Origin: Cryptomeria japonica
Lineage: Eukaryota > Streptophyta > Pinopsida > Cupressales > Cupressaceae
Length of the DNA stretch: 45,000 bases
Assembly (NCBI RefSeq): GCF_030272615.1
Contig: NC_081412.1
Location: 540,112,335-540,157,334 of the forward strand
Direction: 5' to 3'
Of this stretch, positions 1 through 11,304 are shown in pieces (positions within the stretch are counted from its first letter, which is position 1; each line of letters opens with the position of its first letter). A program made the position numbers and the translations under genes. The notes under the pieces are model-generated. The model was not told where the DNA came from. It was given only the letters and a program-made list of their open reading frames with translations, and did no database searches.

Positions 1-1200
1 GCCTCTAAATTGTCAAAACATGCAAGACCTATGATATAATAAATTCCCTCGTAAGTATCACCATCGAAGGGTATGTGATCTTCATCTACAAAGGGAATGA
101 AACAATCTACAATAGGATCCTTTAGGAATGGAGAGATATGAGGGTGTCCATAGATCTCCTAAAGTCTATTCCAAAGTGTGTGGGGGAAATCAATATCCAA
201 TTCAATACACATAGAATCATGATCTTGATACCAGATCAAATCACTCCTACATGGACAATGATGTTACACCAAGATTATATAATTTCTAGTGTTTCTATTT
301 TAGGTATGAGTCCATACATAAAAGGAAAATGATTACACCACCTAAGACTTATCAAGATATCATTTTACAAAAGAATCATAGTTATCCCTTTCTAATTTTA
401 CCACAAAAGGATGAATAGAGAAACCTATGATACCTCCTCAAATAAAAAATTAAAAGATCAATAAAATCAATACATATAAAACATATCAAACAAATTCATC
501 TCATGTAAGACGGTCATTTTCAAGTGCCAAGATGTCCAAGTAAATGACTAGAATGTGAAATCACAAAAAATAAAATATAAAATACGAGGGAATATTCTAG
601 AAAATAATTGTGTGATCTATGAAGATTTATGAACCACCTTTTCAATACCACATGAAGCATGAAAAAATATACTCTCTATCAAAAGTTACGAGGCTTTAAA
701 TTTACATAGCTTGATTTAAGTTAAGAGGACAATAAATCACACTAGTGGCAGATTTAATAAAAATAAGAATCAAATATAGATCAATATTGGAATCATGTTT
801 TGTGGGTTGCAACTTTGAACAAGAAAATACCAATATAAAATTGAATATAAAAAAATAGAGTTTTTTTTTGTTTTAACTCCTCCAAGAGTAGAGAACCTAC
901 TATTTATTCAAGCTTCAACTCAGTGTAGTACTACTAGTTGCGATCACTAAGTCATCCAATGATTCTAGCAAAGAACACAACAAAGTAGTACATGTATTGA
1001 CAAGTTCATAGATATAACTTATGACTTTGATGAATTTAGTTAATTTAACCAAAAGAGAGTAGTTGAATTGAATCCTATCAAGTTGAAAATATAAAGTGGT
1101 AGCCTAATTGACAATAATGGTTAAATATTGCAAGGGTACTAAATTGTAATTCCATGGAAGTTACCTTCATTATCTAAATCCGTGGAGTCATTTATTAATT

Positions 1201-1203
<3 letters not shown>
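1..1203. other. AT-rich DNA, nothing recognised
   Basis: I see no convincing coding region, LTR boundary or RNA gene here. The only open frame (138-332) is short, has no recognisable motif, and looks like chance in AT-rich DNA. Confidence 0.5.

Positions 1204-1272
<69 letters not shown>
1204..1272. repeat. (CT)n microsatellite
   Basis: About 34 uninterrupted CT dinucleotides. The Leu-Ser repeat open frame across it is an artefact of the repeat. Confidence 0.98.
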
Positions 1273-1274
<2 letters not shown>

Positions 1275-1562
1275 GATTATTTTTATGATTTTGATGGAAC
1301 TTATACTAATGCATCTTTAGATGTTAAAAAGTATTGTTTGAGTTGCATGGGCATTATGATGTTTTATTTTGTAGAATATTTCTTATACTTTGATTTAAGT
1401 GGATAATATTTCTTAAATGATGCTTATTATTAAAATAGACCCACCTATTAATAATATTATAGATCTATGTGAGTTTCCTTTTTTTATATTTAAGTTGCTA
1501 AATTCTATTTAATTATAAGTTTTTTTGGAAGGTGAAATGTAAATTAAATAGTTTGTAATTGT

Positions 1563-1636
1563 AAATTTTCATGTTTGTAATTGTAATTGTAAGTTTTCAT
1601 GTTTGTAATTGTAATTGTAAATTTTCATGTTTGTAT
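1563..1636. repeat. 28-bp tandem repeat, about 2.7 copies
   Basis: The unit contains TTTTCATGTTTGTAATTGTA and starts at 1563, 1591 and 1619. The copies differ at only one or two bases. It lies just before the first exon-like segment of the unknown gene. Confidence 0.85.
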
Positions 1637-1660
1637 ATATATGCAGATTATTTTCACAGA

Positions 1661-2041
1661 ATGGATGAGTTTGAGATAGATAAGCTATTAGGTCTAGCAC
1701 CACCTCCACCTCCACCCAATCAGTTGAGGCAAACAATTAGGACGAATATTGATTCTTTGATTAGAGATATCCATACTATTAGGTGTGAGCCTCATCCACC
1801 TCCGTAGTTGTTACACCTTGTAGATAGTATGCAAAGGATTGTACAGTTTGTACAAGCTTCAGATAGAGAGCTAGATAGCTATCATAGTTGGCGGGAGGGA
1901 TTGCGTGCATTTTACGTTGATGGCCTAACATACAAACGAGCCAATGAATTAAAAATAACAAAAATGGATTTGAAACAATATTTTGTGAACCCTAAGACGG
2001 GTGAAGAGATAGATCTGAAGAAGCCACGGATCTCAATTTGA
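1661..2041 (+). pseudogene. Exon-like segment of an unknown gene, with one internal stop
   Basis: An ATG at 1661 follows a plausible splice acceptor (TATATATGCAG ending near 1646). One frame runs to a TGA at 2039-2041 and is broken only by a TAG at 1805-1807. The product begins MDEFEIDKLLGL and has a run of seven prolines. It continues with a charged helical stretch containing LDSYHSWREGLRAFYVDGL and ends near NPKTGEEIDLKKPRISI. I do not recognise the family. The interrupted but long single frame suggests a real exon with one nonsense change. It may be the 5' part of the gene whose downstream exons run from 2196 to 13001, but the link across 2042-2195 is not shown. That gap contains several stops, so this could also be a separate remnant. 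Confidence 0.45.
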
Positions 2042-2195
2042 TGGTGTAGGCACCTAGGCATAGCTAGACACTTTTGAGAGCAGTGGTGGATGGCCACACT
2101 CCAATCATGAGGTCCTGATGTATTTTTTGAAGAAATTATGGGCCGAATTTGAATTGGGCAAAAAGCCCAATTACTTTGATATTAGATCATTTTAG

Positions 2196-3429
2196 GGGGT
2201 TGGGAGAGGCATGCCCCAATATAGGCCGGGAGCAAAATTGAGCGACAGGGTTAGAAACCATGTGCGCGATGATCCATTGGTTCCTCTTCCATCACCAGGT
2301 GTTCCAGCACCTGCCCATCATCGAGCAGTGGATTCTTCTCTAGGTTCATTAAGTGCCTTGTCGGGCAATTTGGTACAGCAGTTGCGCAAGGTGAGGGCTG
2401 CCTCCAGCTTAGCACATGTTTGCACGAGTTGTGGGGATGTATGTACTGGTCCACAGGGTGAGGCTGCCCCTGGAGGAGAGGGTGATTTTGATGATGCTGA
2501 TGCTACCCATGGTGGTTATGATGATGTCGAGGAGGCCGCACATGTTGATATCATCTCTTCATATGTTGATCTCTCGTGGGTAGACGATGATCAGCCTACA
2601 AAGGTACAAATTTATTTATATAATTTACAGTGCAATATTAAATTCCTTATATATACACATATGAACCATAACATGAGTCATTTTTTTCTGAACAGAGGAT
2701 GGATCATACCACGTCATTGAGGAACCGACATCATGTTACCTCAATGCCTAGAGATGTTGGTGCCCCATTTACAGTATGCACATTCATCTAGATACATTGT
2801 ATTGATATGTACATTTAAAATAAATAATAAAAATTTTAATGTAATGATGTGTATGATATGTTTTTTTCAATTTTGTAGGGTGCTTCGTGTAACACCGAGG
2901 TAGGTAGTTCTTCACATGACCCGTGGACTGCTAAGGCTCGGCCTCATATACCACTAGTATGTTTTTCATCCATTAATTTGAAATGTTTATATGCTTACTA
3001 ATTTATGTACAACTTTGATTCATGTTCATTATTTTTTGCAATTATAGGCTTCTGGATTGTTTGATGGTGCATCACATGTATTCCCTCGCCCATCAGTTAC
3101 TTTGCCTGCATCACATGTATGCTTTTCTGCGATAATCTTGTAGTCTAGATATATATACTTTATAATTTATGTGTATATACAAGTTTGATTCATGCTTTAT
3201 ATATGTTGTTCAAGTCGATACCACTACTAGTATTGGTATGGCTATGGGATTGAGCTAGATGCAACCATTGACATTGTCATTTGTGTTGATGATTAGAAAA
3301 ATAATTTCTAATTTGTTTATACTGTGTACCTAGCTATTATAGGGATTATCAAAATTGATGTACAATGTTTTTTTTGTAGGACTTGACTGCAACCACTTTA
3401 CTTGTACAGGAGGGTGGAGACACTGATAC
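2196..3429 (+). pseudogene. Unknown multi-exon gene, 5' portion, split by copia-1
   Basis: Proposed exons are 2196-2603, 2696-2773, 2879-2956, 3048-3116 and 3380-3429. The first four have GT donors and all have AG acceptors (for example ACAG before 2696 and TTTTGTAG before 2879), and all junctions are phase 0. The exons give a continuous reading frame of about 230 codons, with the first ATG at 2211. The product is rich in Gly, Ser, Pro, Asp and His. It has a CTSCGDVC cysteine cluster and an acidic stretch (DFDDADATHGGYDDVEE). A degenerate possible exon lies at about 3218-3287 with a TAG inside. The last exon is interrupted at 3429 by copia-1 and resumes at 12846-13001. The exons are visibly more GC-rich than the introns. 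I do not recognise a family; it could be a host gene or an accessory gene of an old DNA transposon. Confidence 0.5.
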
Positions 3430-6400
3430 TATTAGTTCTGATACTAAATGTAAAGTACAGATGCCAATAGCTAACAAGATGAGAGGGGGGGGTGAATCAT
3501 ACAAACTTAAACTTCCATAAAATCAACAGATTCAACCTCGGTAACTTGTACTTCAGCAACTTAACCAAAAACTACTAAACATGCAAACTTATGAACACAT
3601 AATCATAATAACACTCATAACACCAGATTTAACGTGGAAACCCAAATAGGGAAAAACCACTGTGGAATTTCGGACCCAATAAGAAATATACTCTTCTAGA
3701 GTATGCTCGGTTAAAAGCAAATCTTGTTAAAGATTACAAACACATTGCTAGATGTGACCCGGTTAAGGGATTTCCCTCAGATCTGTTAGGATCTTCACTT
3801 TGTTAGAAGTGACCTTGTCAAAGGATTTCAAACACTCATTTAGAATGTTACCTTGCTAGAGGGTTTACAAATAAGACTATTAAGTCCACTCGATTAAGAG
3901 ATTTTCTGTCACTTACAAAAATAACAGTAATAAAAATCTATCTGCAACTTCACATCTAAAATGCTAAAGCAGATTCTTATTTTCTCAAAACAACCTAGTC
4001 ATAGGACTTATCTTGTCCCTCTGCTGGGATCTCTACTCTGTTATTGGTGTAGGAGCACCCTTCAAAGGGCTCCCACCATTTGATTTTGATTGTGTTCTTG
4101 CTTCTTTAAGAAGCCATTGTAAATAAAATAAGAGCCATGTGCTCATTGGTCCTAGTTTAGGTCCTAGTTTGGGTCCTAGGTTCTTGGGTCTAGGTTGAGT
4201 CTTCTTGTGGTATAGAGGTTATGTGTGCCTTTGATATGTTTAGGGTCCTTCTTATCATTGTGGTGTTCTTAGGATAGCCCAATGTGGGCCTAGGAGTCAA
4301 GAAAAGCAACATTGAGAAAGTTGCTCAAAAGTTGCATGACAACTTTTCAAAGTTGTCAAGCAACTTTTCCACCTAGTAGGTCAAGATCTTTAGTTTAGCG
4401 TGGACAACCCTAATATGGGCACACACGTCGAGGAAAGGGTAGTATATGTAGTTGCAAACCCTAAGATGATGGGTGGGATGTTTGTACGTCCCAAGAAGAG
4501 TGACTTGACTATGACTGTAATTTTGGTTGCCAGTCGGCACAAATGGAGTAAGAAAAGATTATTAATGGATTGATCTTCAAGAAAAACTATGTTGAGAGTC
4601 TTGTATGGTGTATATACTTCCATTTTGAGCATTTAGTTTAGGTTTTGTTTTGCAGGTGTTGTGTGTTTGTAAATATTTTGTAAACTACCTTCTCATTGTC
4701 CAGTTTTGGACTATTTTGAGAAAATGGGTTGATAACTCCTTTCCCCATTGTGGAATCACCATGAAACCATGGGGAATAGGAGTATATACCTTGTACATTA
4801 CTTCAAAGAAATTAGGGCCCTTGAAGATGCAGGGAAGCCAACCAAAGACCCACTCCTAGGCGAGACTAGACAGTGCCCGGCTAGGAAGGGTTAAAGTTAC
4901 AGAGGTCCAAGAGAGCAAGGAAGGTCAAAGAAGGATGAACCCTTTGGAGGAGTTGTAGAGGGGTGAGTGGAGCACCATTGGTGAGAAGGAGGAGCTCCCA
5001 CCAATCTAGACAAGGTGGTAAGAAAATCAAACCAACACTATGACCCTGGCAGGCCTAAAAACCCTCTTTAAAACCCTTAAAAACCACAAAATTCACCTAG
5101 GGCAGTGTACGGACACTTGGAGGCCCAAAACTAGAAAAATCCTTGAGCCCTTTCCAAATGAATAGAATTTCTTTTGGGGAGTTTCACAAGCATATGCATC
5201 ATCTGCAAGAGGGAGCCCTAAAAGTCCGAATAGGAGGCCTAATTGGGCACATTCCTTGTAGCCCTATTTTGTAGGTAAAAGACAAAATAGTGAAATCGGT
5301 AAGGAGTTGGAAGTTGAAAACCTCTTGGGGGCACATGAATGCATGGATAACCATGTCTAAGACCTATCCCATTCTTGCTAGGACCTAAGAAGGTGTGGAA
5401 TAAGCCAAACCCTTATTAGCCTAAGTAAGGGTTCTTTGAATCTCATGAGTAGGTGAGACCTTAGGAGAAGTAATTCAAGTTGTTGGTGGGTGGATTGGGC
5501 AAGGTCAGGGGATTCCACAAGCAGGGGAAGTCCTAGAGACCCTAGGGTGTGGTTGGAACACCTGGTGATCCAAGGAAAGGATCTAAGAGCATAGACTAGG
5601 CTAGTCTATCCCAGTCCCTATCCCATCAGTTATTCAAACAGGTCTTCAAGCTTCTGTGCTCAGTAATCACTATGTAGCATCCCTATGCATACACTTGCCT
5701 TCATTTATTGTTTATTAACAATTCCTTATTTATAAACAATTGCTAACCGCTAAATCTCCTTGATCACATTTCCCATGATTAATCTTAGCCATCAGATCTT
5801 CAAACTTGACCAGGTTCAATGTATCCTTCCGATCTGAAAATTTTTTACCTTACCTAGGGACTTGAATTCCCTTCTTGGAACTTGCATAAGGTTATTGCGG
5901 TTCAATCTGTGCTGTAGATCTTCCTGTCGATTTTCCTTTTCCATAGATCCTTAACAAACTTCATGCACGGCATACCAATCATTTATACATCTCTAGCTAA
6001 TCATTGTCCTTCATTAAATAATGCTTTCATCCATCCAATGTGCACTATCATAACTTGGTTGCAACTCAGTAAATACTAAACTTTACTCGGTAGACATTTC
6101 GCCTTCATTAACTGATATTGATAACCTTAGGGTTTACCGAATAAGTTCTTTGCTCGGTGACATAGTATAGTATTAACCTTACAATCAACAACATATGTAG
6201 GATATCAAAATAATCTAAACATCATGATCTCATCATTGTCTAACTCGGTAGTAGTTGCCCATTGTATAACTTATTCCTCCTCTTTATTCATCACATTCTT
6301 TCTGTGTCTTTTACCGACATCTTAATTCTCTTCTAATCAATCTTCTCAAGATATGGAAACATCATACTGAATCAGATAATCAATTTATTGACATCAATGA

Positions 6401-6540
6401 CAAAATAATGTTCTAAAGATAGTTATCATCCTTCTTTAGTTATATCAATAATCTTCAACAACCTTCTCAATATCCTTATTGAATATCAACAATCTCCTAA
6501 TATTGAAATGCCAACAATCTTTCTTACTGTAATGCCGACA
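3430..6540 (-). repeat. 3' LTR of copia-1, interrupted by an insert
   Basis: This is homologous to 11305-12845. It is split at 4044/4045 by a 1584-bp insert and resumes after the second GTTAT copy at 5629-5633. Its outer end reads TATTAG instead of TGTTAG, so the terminal CA of the sense strand has changed. The inner end is ...GCCGACA at 6540. Confidence 0.95.
4045..5628. mobile_element. Solo-LTR-like insert within the copia-1 LTR
   Basis: The insert is 1584 bp, begins TG (TGGTGTAGG), ends CA (CCCATCA), and has a perfect 5-bp target duplication GTTAT at 4040-4044 and 5629-5633. It has no meaningful open frame. Size, termini and duplication length fit a solo LTR of a different family. A small non-autonomous element is the alternative. 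Its first 34 bases form an imperfect hairpin. The uninterrupted copy of the target site is visible in the other LTR at about 11915-11925, which confirms the boundaries. Confidence 0.85.
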
Positions 6541-6560
6541 ATCTCCCCCTTTGGCATTGA
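6541..6560 (-). other. Polypurine tract of copia-1
   Basis: The minus strand reads AAAGGGGGAGAT directly before the TGTCGG start of the 3' LTR. This is where plus-strand DNA priming is expected. Confidence 0.88.
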
Positions 6561-7053
6561 TGGCAAAACCAACAATTAAATGGTAATACCAACAAGATAT
6601 TCAAATTGATTTGGATTCAGATTGTTGTTAGACTTCTCCTGTTATCCTTGATCTGTTGTCTTCTAAAGTCTTCTCCATTTTTCATTAGGCTTCTGAGTTG
6701 TTGACTTGCATTTAGTCTTCTTCGTTTTTGCAATCTACTTCCCCTGTCATTAGTCTTCTATTATTTTCATCATTCAGGGCTTTACCATTCAGTCAACCAT
6801 TTAGTCTTCCAACCATTTATAGTCTTCTCCCCCTTTGACAACAATGCCAAGAGTAAAAGAACTAAATCATGATTTCAACCTATGTGAAGTGATTTGCCTT
6901 GTTGTGTAACATCTCAAACTCGGTCAGATCAACTTGTCTCTATTCACTATTTCCTACACACCTTTACAAAAACCTTCTAAAGTGCATAAATCAGCATCAA
7001 TCCACACATAATATTCTGTAGATTCATCAAATTGATGCTTTCACCGAACTTGG

Positions 7054-7617
7054 TCAGTGAGTAGAAGATAGGGGTAGGACCCCTAACTTGCTTCTGAGAT
7101 ACTCAAAAGTGTCCCTTGGCAGTGGCTTTGTGAAGATGTCTACTAATTTCTCCTTTAAACTGATATATTCCAGCACAACTTTCTTCTCTTGAACTTCTTC
7201 TCTGAGATAGTGATACTTTATAGATATATGCTTTGTCTTAGAGTGCATTACTGGATTCTTTGAAATGTTAATGGCACTAGTATTATCACAGAATATAGTT
7301 ACTGGCTCTGTAACTTTCTCATTTATACCTTCCAACAGTTGTTTGATCCACGCTATATTGGTACAATTCAATGTTGTAGCAACATATTCAGCTTCTGCTG
7401 TAGACTGACGAATACATCCTTGTTTCTTGCTAAGACAACTTACTAGTCTTTCTCCCAAAAAGAAAGCTCCACCACTTGTGCTTTTCCTATCATCTATGTT
7501 GCCTGCCCAATCAGCATCAGTATAAACTTTTAAATCAAAATTATTCCTCTTTTGATATACTAAGCCATAATCTTCAGTGCCTCTCAGGTATCTGAAAATT
7601 CTCTTGATTGCTGTCAT
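7054..7617 (-). pseudogene. copia-1 RNase H
   Basis: C-terminal RNase H of the copia polyprotein. Motifs are IFRYLRGTEDYGL, the catalytic Asp in YTDADWAG, KSTSGGAFFLG, catalytic Glu in STAEAEYVA, and CDNTSAINISKNPVMH with its Asp. The core residues are present. A frameshift near 7620 separates it from the RT. About 500 bp of non-coding sequence lies between its stop and the polypurine tract. Confidence 0.92.
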
Positions 7618-7718
7618 ATGGGTTTCCTTGGATCTGCAGAGAATCTTGCTACAATACCTACTGTATGTGCTATATCCAGTCTACTATGCACAACATATTG
7701 CAATTTTCTAATCATAGA

Positions 7719-8899
7719 TCAGTAAAGTGTCTCATCAACAGATGCAGATTCATCATTCTTTGATAATTTACATTTAGTAGTCATAGGAGTACTTACTGTT
7801 TTAGAATCCTCCATTCCAAATTTCTTCAAGATTTCCTTTATGTACTTGGATTGAGTAATGAAAATCTCATCTTTCATTTGCAGTATCTGTAAACCTATAA
7901 AATACTTTATCTCACCGATTAGTGACATCTCAAATTCTTTGCACATTTCATTTCCAAAGTTCTTGCATAAGAGTCATTACCACAAAATATAATGTCATCA
8001 ATAAATATGGCTGAGATCAGTATTCCATTGTCCTCATCTTTCTTCATGTACATATTGTTGTTTTCACTTGTCCTTATAAAACCAATCTTGATTAAATAAG
8101 AGTGCAGTCTCTCATACCATGCTCTAGGTGCTTGTTTCAGACCATATAAGGCTTTGTTTAGTTTGCATACCTGATCTTTACTCTTGTCTTCAACAAATCC
8201 TTCAGGTTGTTCAATGAAAACTTCTTCTTCTAGTATACCATTCAAAAATCCAGATTTAACATCCATTTGATATACCTTGAAATTTTTGAAAGCAGCATAT
8301 GCCAACAATGTTCTTACTCCCTCAAGTCCAGCCACAAGTGCAAAAGTCTCACCATAATCTATTCCTTCTTCTTGAGCATAACCTTTGCAAACTAGTCTTG
8401 CTTTGTTGCGAATGACCTCACCTTTTTCATTTAGCTTGTTTCTGAAAATCCACTTAGTATCGATTATATTTTTGTCCTTTGGTCTTGGGATTAGTGTCCA
8501 TGTGTCATTCTTCTTGATTTGATCAATCTCTTCTATCATAGCATTTACCCAATCTTCACTGTTAAATGCCTCTTTTACTATTCTCGGTTCAAATTCAGAA
8601 ATCAGACATGTGTTCTGTCTCAGTTTGTTTCTTGTCATCACTAGATCATCTTTATCTCCTATAATCTGACTTGATGCATGATGTCTTCTGACATATTTGG
8701 CTAATATAGGCTCGATAGGTTTTGTATGATCTTCTTCATCACTCGATAACTGGACATAATCTTCATTTTCTTCAGCAGCTTTCTCGGTAGGACTTCTCGG
8801 TTGAACATAAACAAATTCTTCATAATCTTCTGGTTCTTTGGAATTTCCTTCATCATTTCTTTCTACAAATTCATCAATTTTCACATTTGCACTTTCCAC
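7719..8899 (-). pseudogene. copia-1 reverse transcriptase
   Basis: RVT_2-type reverse transcriptase. Motifs in order are [60 protein letters not shown], the active-site FIDD (YVDD in most relatives), and [18 protein letters not shown] one-base frameshift near 7970 separates the last motif from the rest. Another stop follows DETLY at the end. The polymerase would copy the genomic RNA into cDNA. This copy could not make it intact. Confidence 0.92.
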
Positions 8900-8980
8900 T
8901 ATTTTGTTAGATGATTTGATCAGACATTTAAATGCTTCACTTCTAGAAGAATAACCAAGAAATGTTCCTTCTTCACTTTT

Positions 8981-9619
8981 CTAATCAAACTTTCCATTCC
9001 TGTCATCTTTGTGAACATAGCATCTACTTCCAAAGATTTTAAAGTAACTTACATTAGGTTTCTTGTCATACCAGATCTCATATGGTGTCTTCATAGTTCC
9101 TTTCTTCAATTGAACTTGGTTCAGGGTGTAAACTACAATGCTGATTGCTTCTCTCCAAAATGTTTGAGGTACCCTCTTTTCTATCATCAAGGTTCTTGCA
9201 CAATCCACAATTGATCTATTTCTTCTCTCGGCTATCCCATTTTTCTGAGGTGTTCTCGGTGCAGATACTTGCCTCTTTATACCATGATCATTGCAGAATA
9301 AGTTAAATTCATCAGAAGTGAATTCTCCTCCTCTATTAGATCTAAGACATTTCAGTTGTCTTCCTGTTTCATTTTCAACTCTTGCCTTGTACCATTTAAA
9401 CATTTGAAAAGCTTCTGATTTTTCTTTTAAAAACATGACTAACATCATCCTTGAGTAATCATCCACAAATAATATGAAATATTTATCACCATAATAACTT
9501 TGAACTTCCATAGGACCACAAAGATCAGTGTGTACTAGATCTAAAATTCCTTTAGAGGTGTAGGACTTACTTGTAAAGCTTGATCTTATCATCTTACCCA
9601 TCTGGCATCCTCGACACAT
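8981..9619 (-). pseudogene. copia-1 integrase core
   Basis: This segment has the retroviral-type integrase catalytic core that inserts the cDNA. The first catalytic Asp lies in HTDLCGPM. The second should be in LRSDRGGEF but reads LRSNRGGEF (codon AAT, plus strand 9335-9337). The catalytic Glu lies in GIAERRNR. The tail includes NQVQLKKGTMKTPYEIWYDKK, normal for copia. The Asp-to-Asn change should abolish catalysis. The frame stops at 8981 (GKFD then TAG) but continues in phase toward the RT. Confidence 0.92.
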
Positions 9620-10039
9620 AGCATTCTCAGGTTTTTCAAGACTCGGTAGACCTCTTACTCGGTGCTTCTTACTTATTTTGATCAGATTATCAAAATTTAC
9701 ATGACAAAACCTTTTATACCATAACTAGGTATCATCTATCTTTGCATTAAGACACTTGTTCTGAGTTGAGTCAAGATGAAATGTGTTACCTTTTGTTTGT
9801 GTCCCGGTAGGAGCTAACTTTCCATGCTTGTCATGAACTTTGACAATTCCTTTCTAAAATTCTATTCGGTATCCTGTATTGTTTAGCTGTGCTACACTCA
9901 ACAAATTGTATTTCAAACCTTCAACCCAGTATACATCATCACATTTAGCATTGTCAAGAAGTGTTATAGATCCTTTACCTTTTACCGGACATGGTGCATC
10001 ATTACCAAATCTTACATAGCCTCCATCATAGTCTTCTAA
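9620..10039 (-). pseudogene. copia-1 protease remainder and GAG-pre-integrase zinc region
   Basis: This lies in the same frame as Gag and the integrase, but is broken by two stops. Residues such as VEGLKYNLLSVAQL are typical of the copia segment after the protease. LWYKRFCHVNFDNL followed by CRGCQMGK (just beyond 9620) corresponds to the HHCC integrase zinc finger. The expected LWHRRLGH-type first histidine is changed to tyrosine (LWYKRFCH). Confidence 0.8.
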
Positions 10040-11179
10040 TTAGACAAACTTGTTTTTATCACCTATCATATGATGTGAGCATCCACTATCTATGATCCAA
10101 GAATCGTTATTATTTATGTGAGATATTAGGGTTTTTTCTTCATACCTTTCTTCGTCTGATCCATCTTTGATAGCCACATAAACAACTTCCTCAGTATCAG
10201 TTTCATCAGATTTCTCATCGTTGGATTCCTCATCTGCTACTAGACATGTCTTTTTATCTCTCCTTTTGAAGTCTCGGTGTCCTCTGTATTGGTTATCTTT
10301 CTGCCTGTTATCTCGGTATTCTCTCTTTTCACTAGATTCTTTGTCAGGGCAGTTAGAAGCCATATGTCCTATTTTATCACAATTGAAACATTTTAAAGGT
10401 AGCTTTCCTTTATACTTACCTTTTCCTCTCGATAACCTTCTAGCTAATAATGCTTTAAATTCTTCTTGCTTCTTGATTTCCTCATACAGTTTGTGCACTT
10501 TTTCCATGTTCTTGCAAAATCTTTCACTTGCTCCACTATGATCCCCTTCAGAGTACTTACTCATTCTATCATTGTAATCATCAGATTCACCAATATGAAA
10601 AGAACTGAATGCAAATTCTACTTTATTTACCGAAGACCCACTGTTATCAAAATTACTTAACTCAAATGCATGTAGCTTACCAATAATAGCATCCAAAGAA
10701 ACTGGCATGTTAGGTATAGACCTCAATTCATTGATTGCAGAGACTTGAATAGCATAAGTTGGTAGAAGGGTTCTCAACAACTTACTTGTTATATCCTTTT
10801 CTTCAATAGTTCCACCTGCTCCTTTAATTTGATTGACAATCTCCTTTAGTCTTGTACTGTATTGGGTTATGTTCTCACCTTCATTCATCCTCATAGATTC
10901 AAGTTGTCCTCTTAGACTATCTACTTTTTCTCTTTGAACATGTTCATCACCTCCATACACAGATATGAGCTTAGTCCACATTGCTTTTGCATCATTACAG
11001 CCTTCTAGATCATTAAACTCTGAGTCGATCAATGTTGATGTTATTTCAGTCATAGCTTGAGTATGTTCTTGCTTTGCCTTAATCTCTTCCAAGGTCATAG
11101 GGTTGGTGCTCGGTGCAATGTAATCATTCTCCAGATAATACGTTGCATATTCTCCAATTCCTGATAAATGCAGCTTCAT
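10040..11179 (-). pseudogene. copia-1 Gag and start of protease
   Basis: The frame has 379 codons from ATG at 11179. The N-terminal two thirds resemble plant copia Gag (UBN2-type region with WTKLISVYGGDE and the helices after it). A CCHC zinc knuckle (CFNCDKIGHMASNC) sits at about residue 263 and should bind the RNA genome. The frame then passes an acidic linker into the aspartic protease signature SWIIDSGCSHHM near residue 365, with the catalytic D-S-G. It ends at a TAA at 10040-10042 that looks like a CAA-to-TAA change, because the same frame continues into the rest of the protease. Gag forms the virus-like particle and the protease cuts the polyprotein. Confidence 0.9.
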
Positions 11180-11290
11180 CCTTTTCTGCTATGTGGAGAA
11201 AGTTGACTTGTTCAGCTTTGGTGCATCCCTTTTATACATCTTCGGATCTTTGCCTCAAGTACCTTTAAACTTTTTCTTCCGGAGTCCAAA

Positions 11291-11302
11291 GATCTGATAC
11301 CA
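11291..11302 (-). other. Primer binding site of copia-1 (tRNA-iMet type)
   Basis: The minus-strand sequence TGGTATCAGATC lies two bases inside the 5' LTR. It is close to the canonical plant initiator-methionine site TGGTATCAGAGC. Confidence 0.92.
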
Positions 11303-11304
11303 AT

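Noticed and set aside
1182-1406. Open frame with a long Leu-Ser repeat
   Set aside because: It is produced by the (CT)n microsatellite and has no other protein features.
10221-10660. Plus-strand frames opposite copia-1 Gag
   Set aside because: These are antisense shadows of a well-supported Gag frame.
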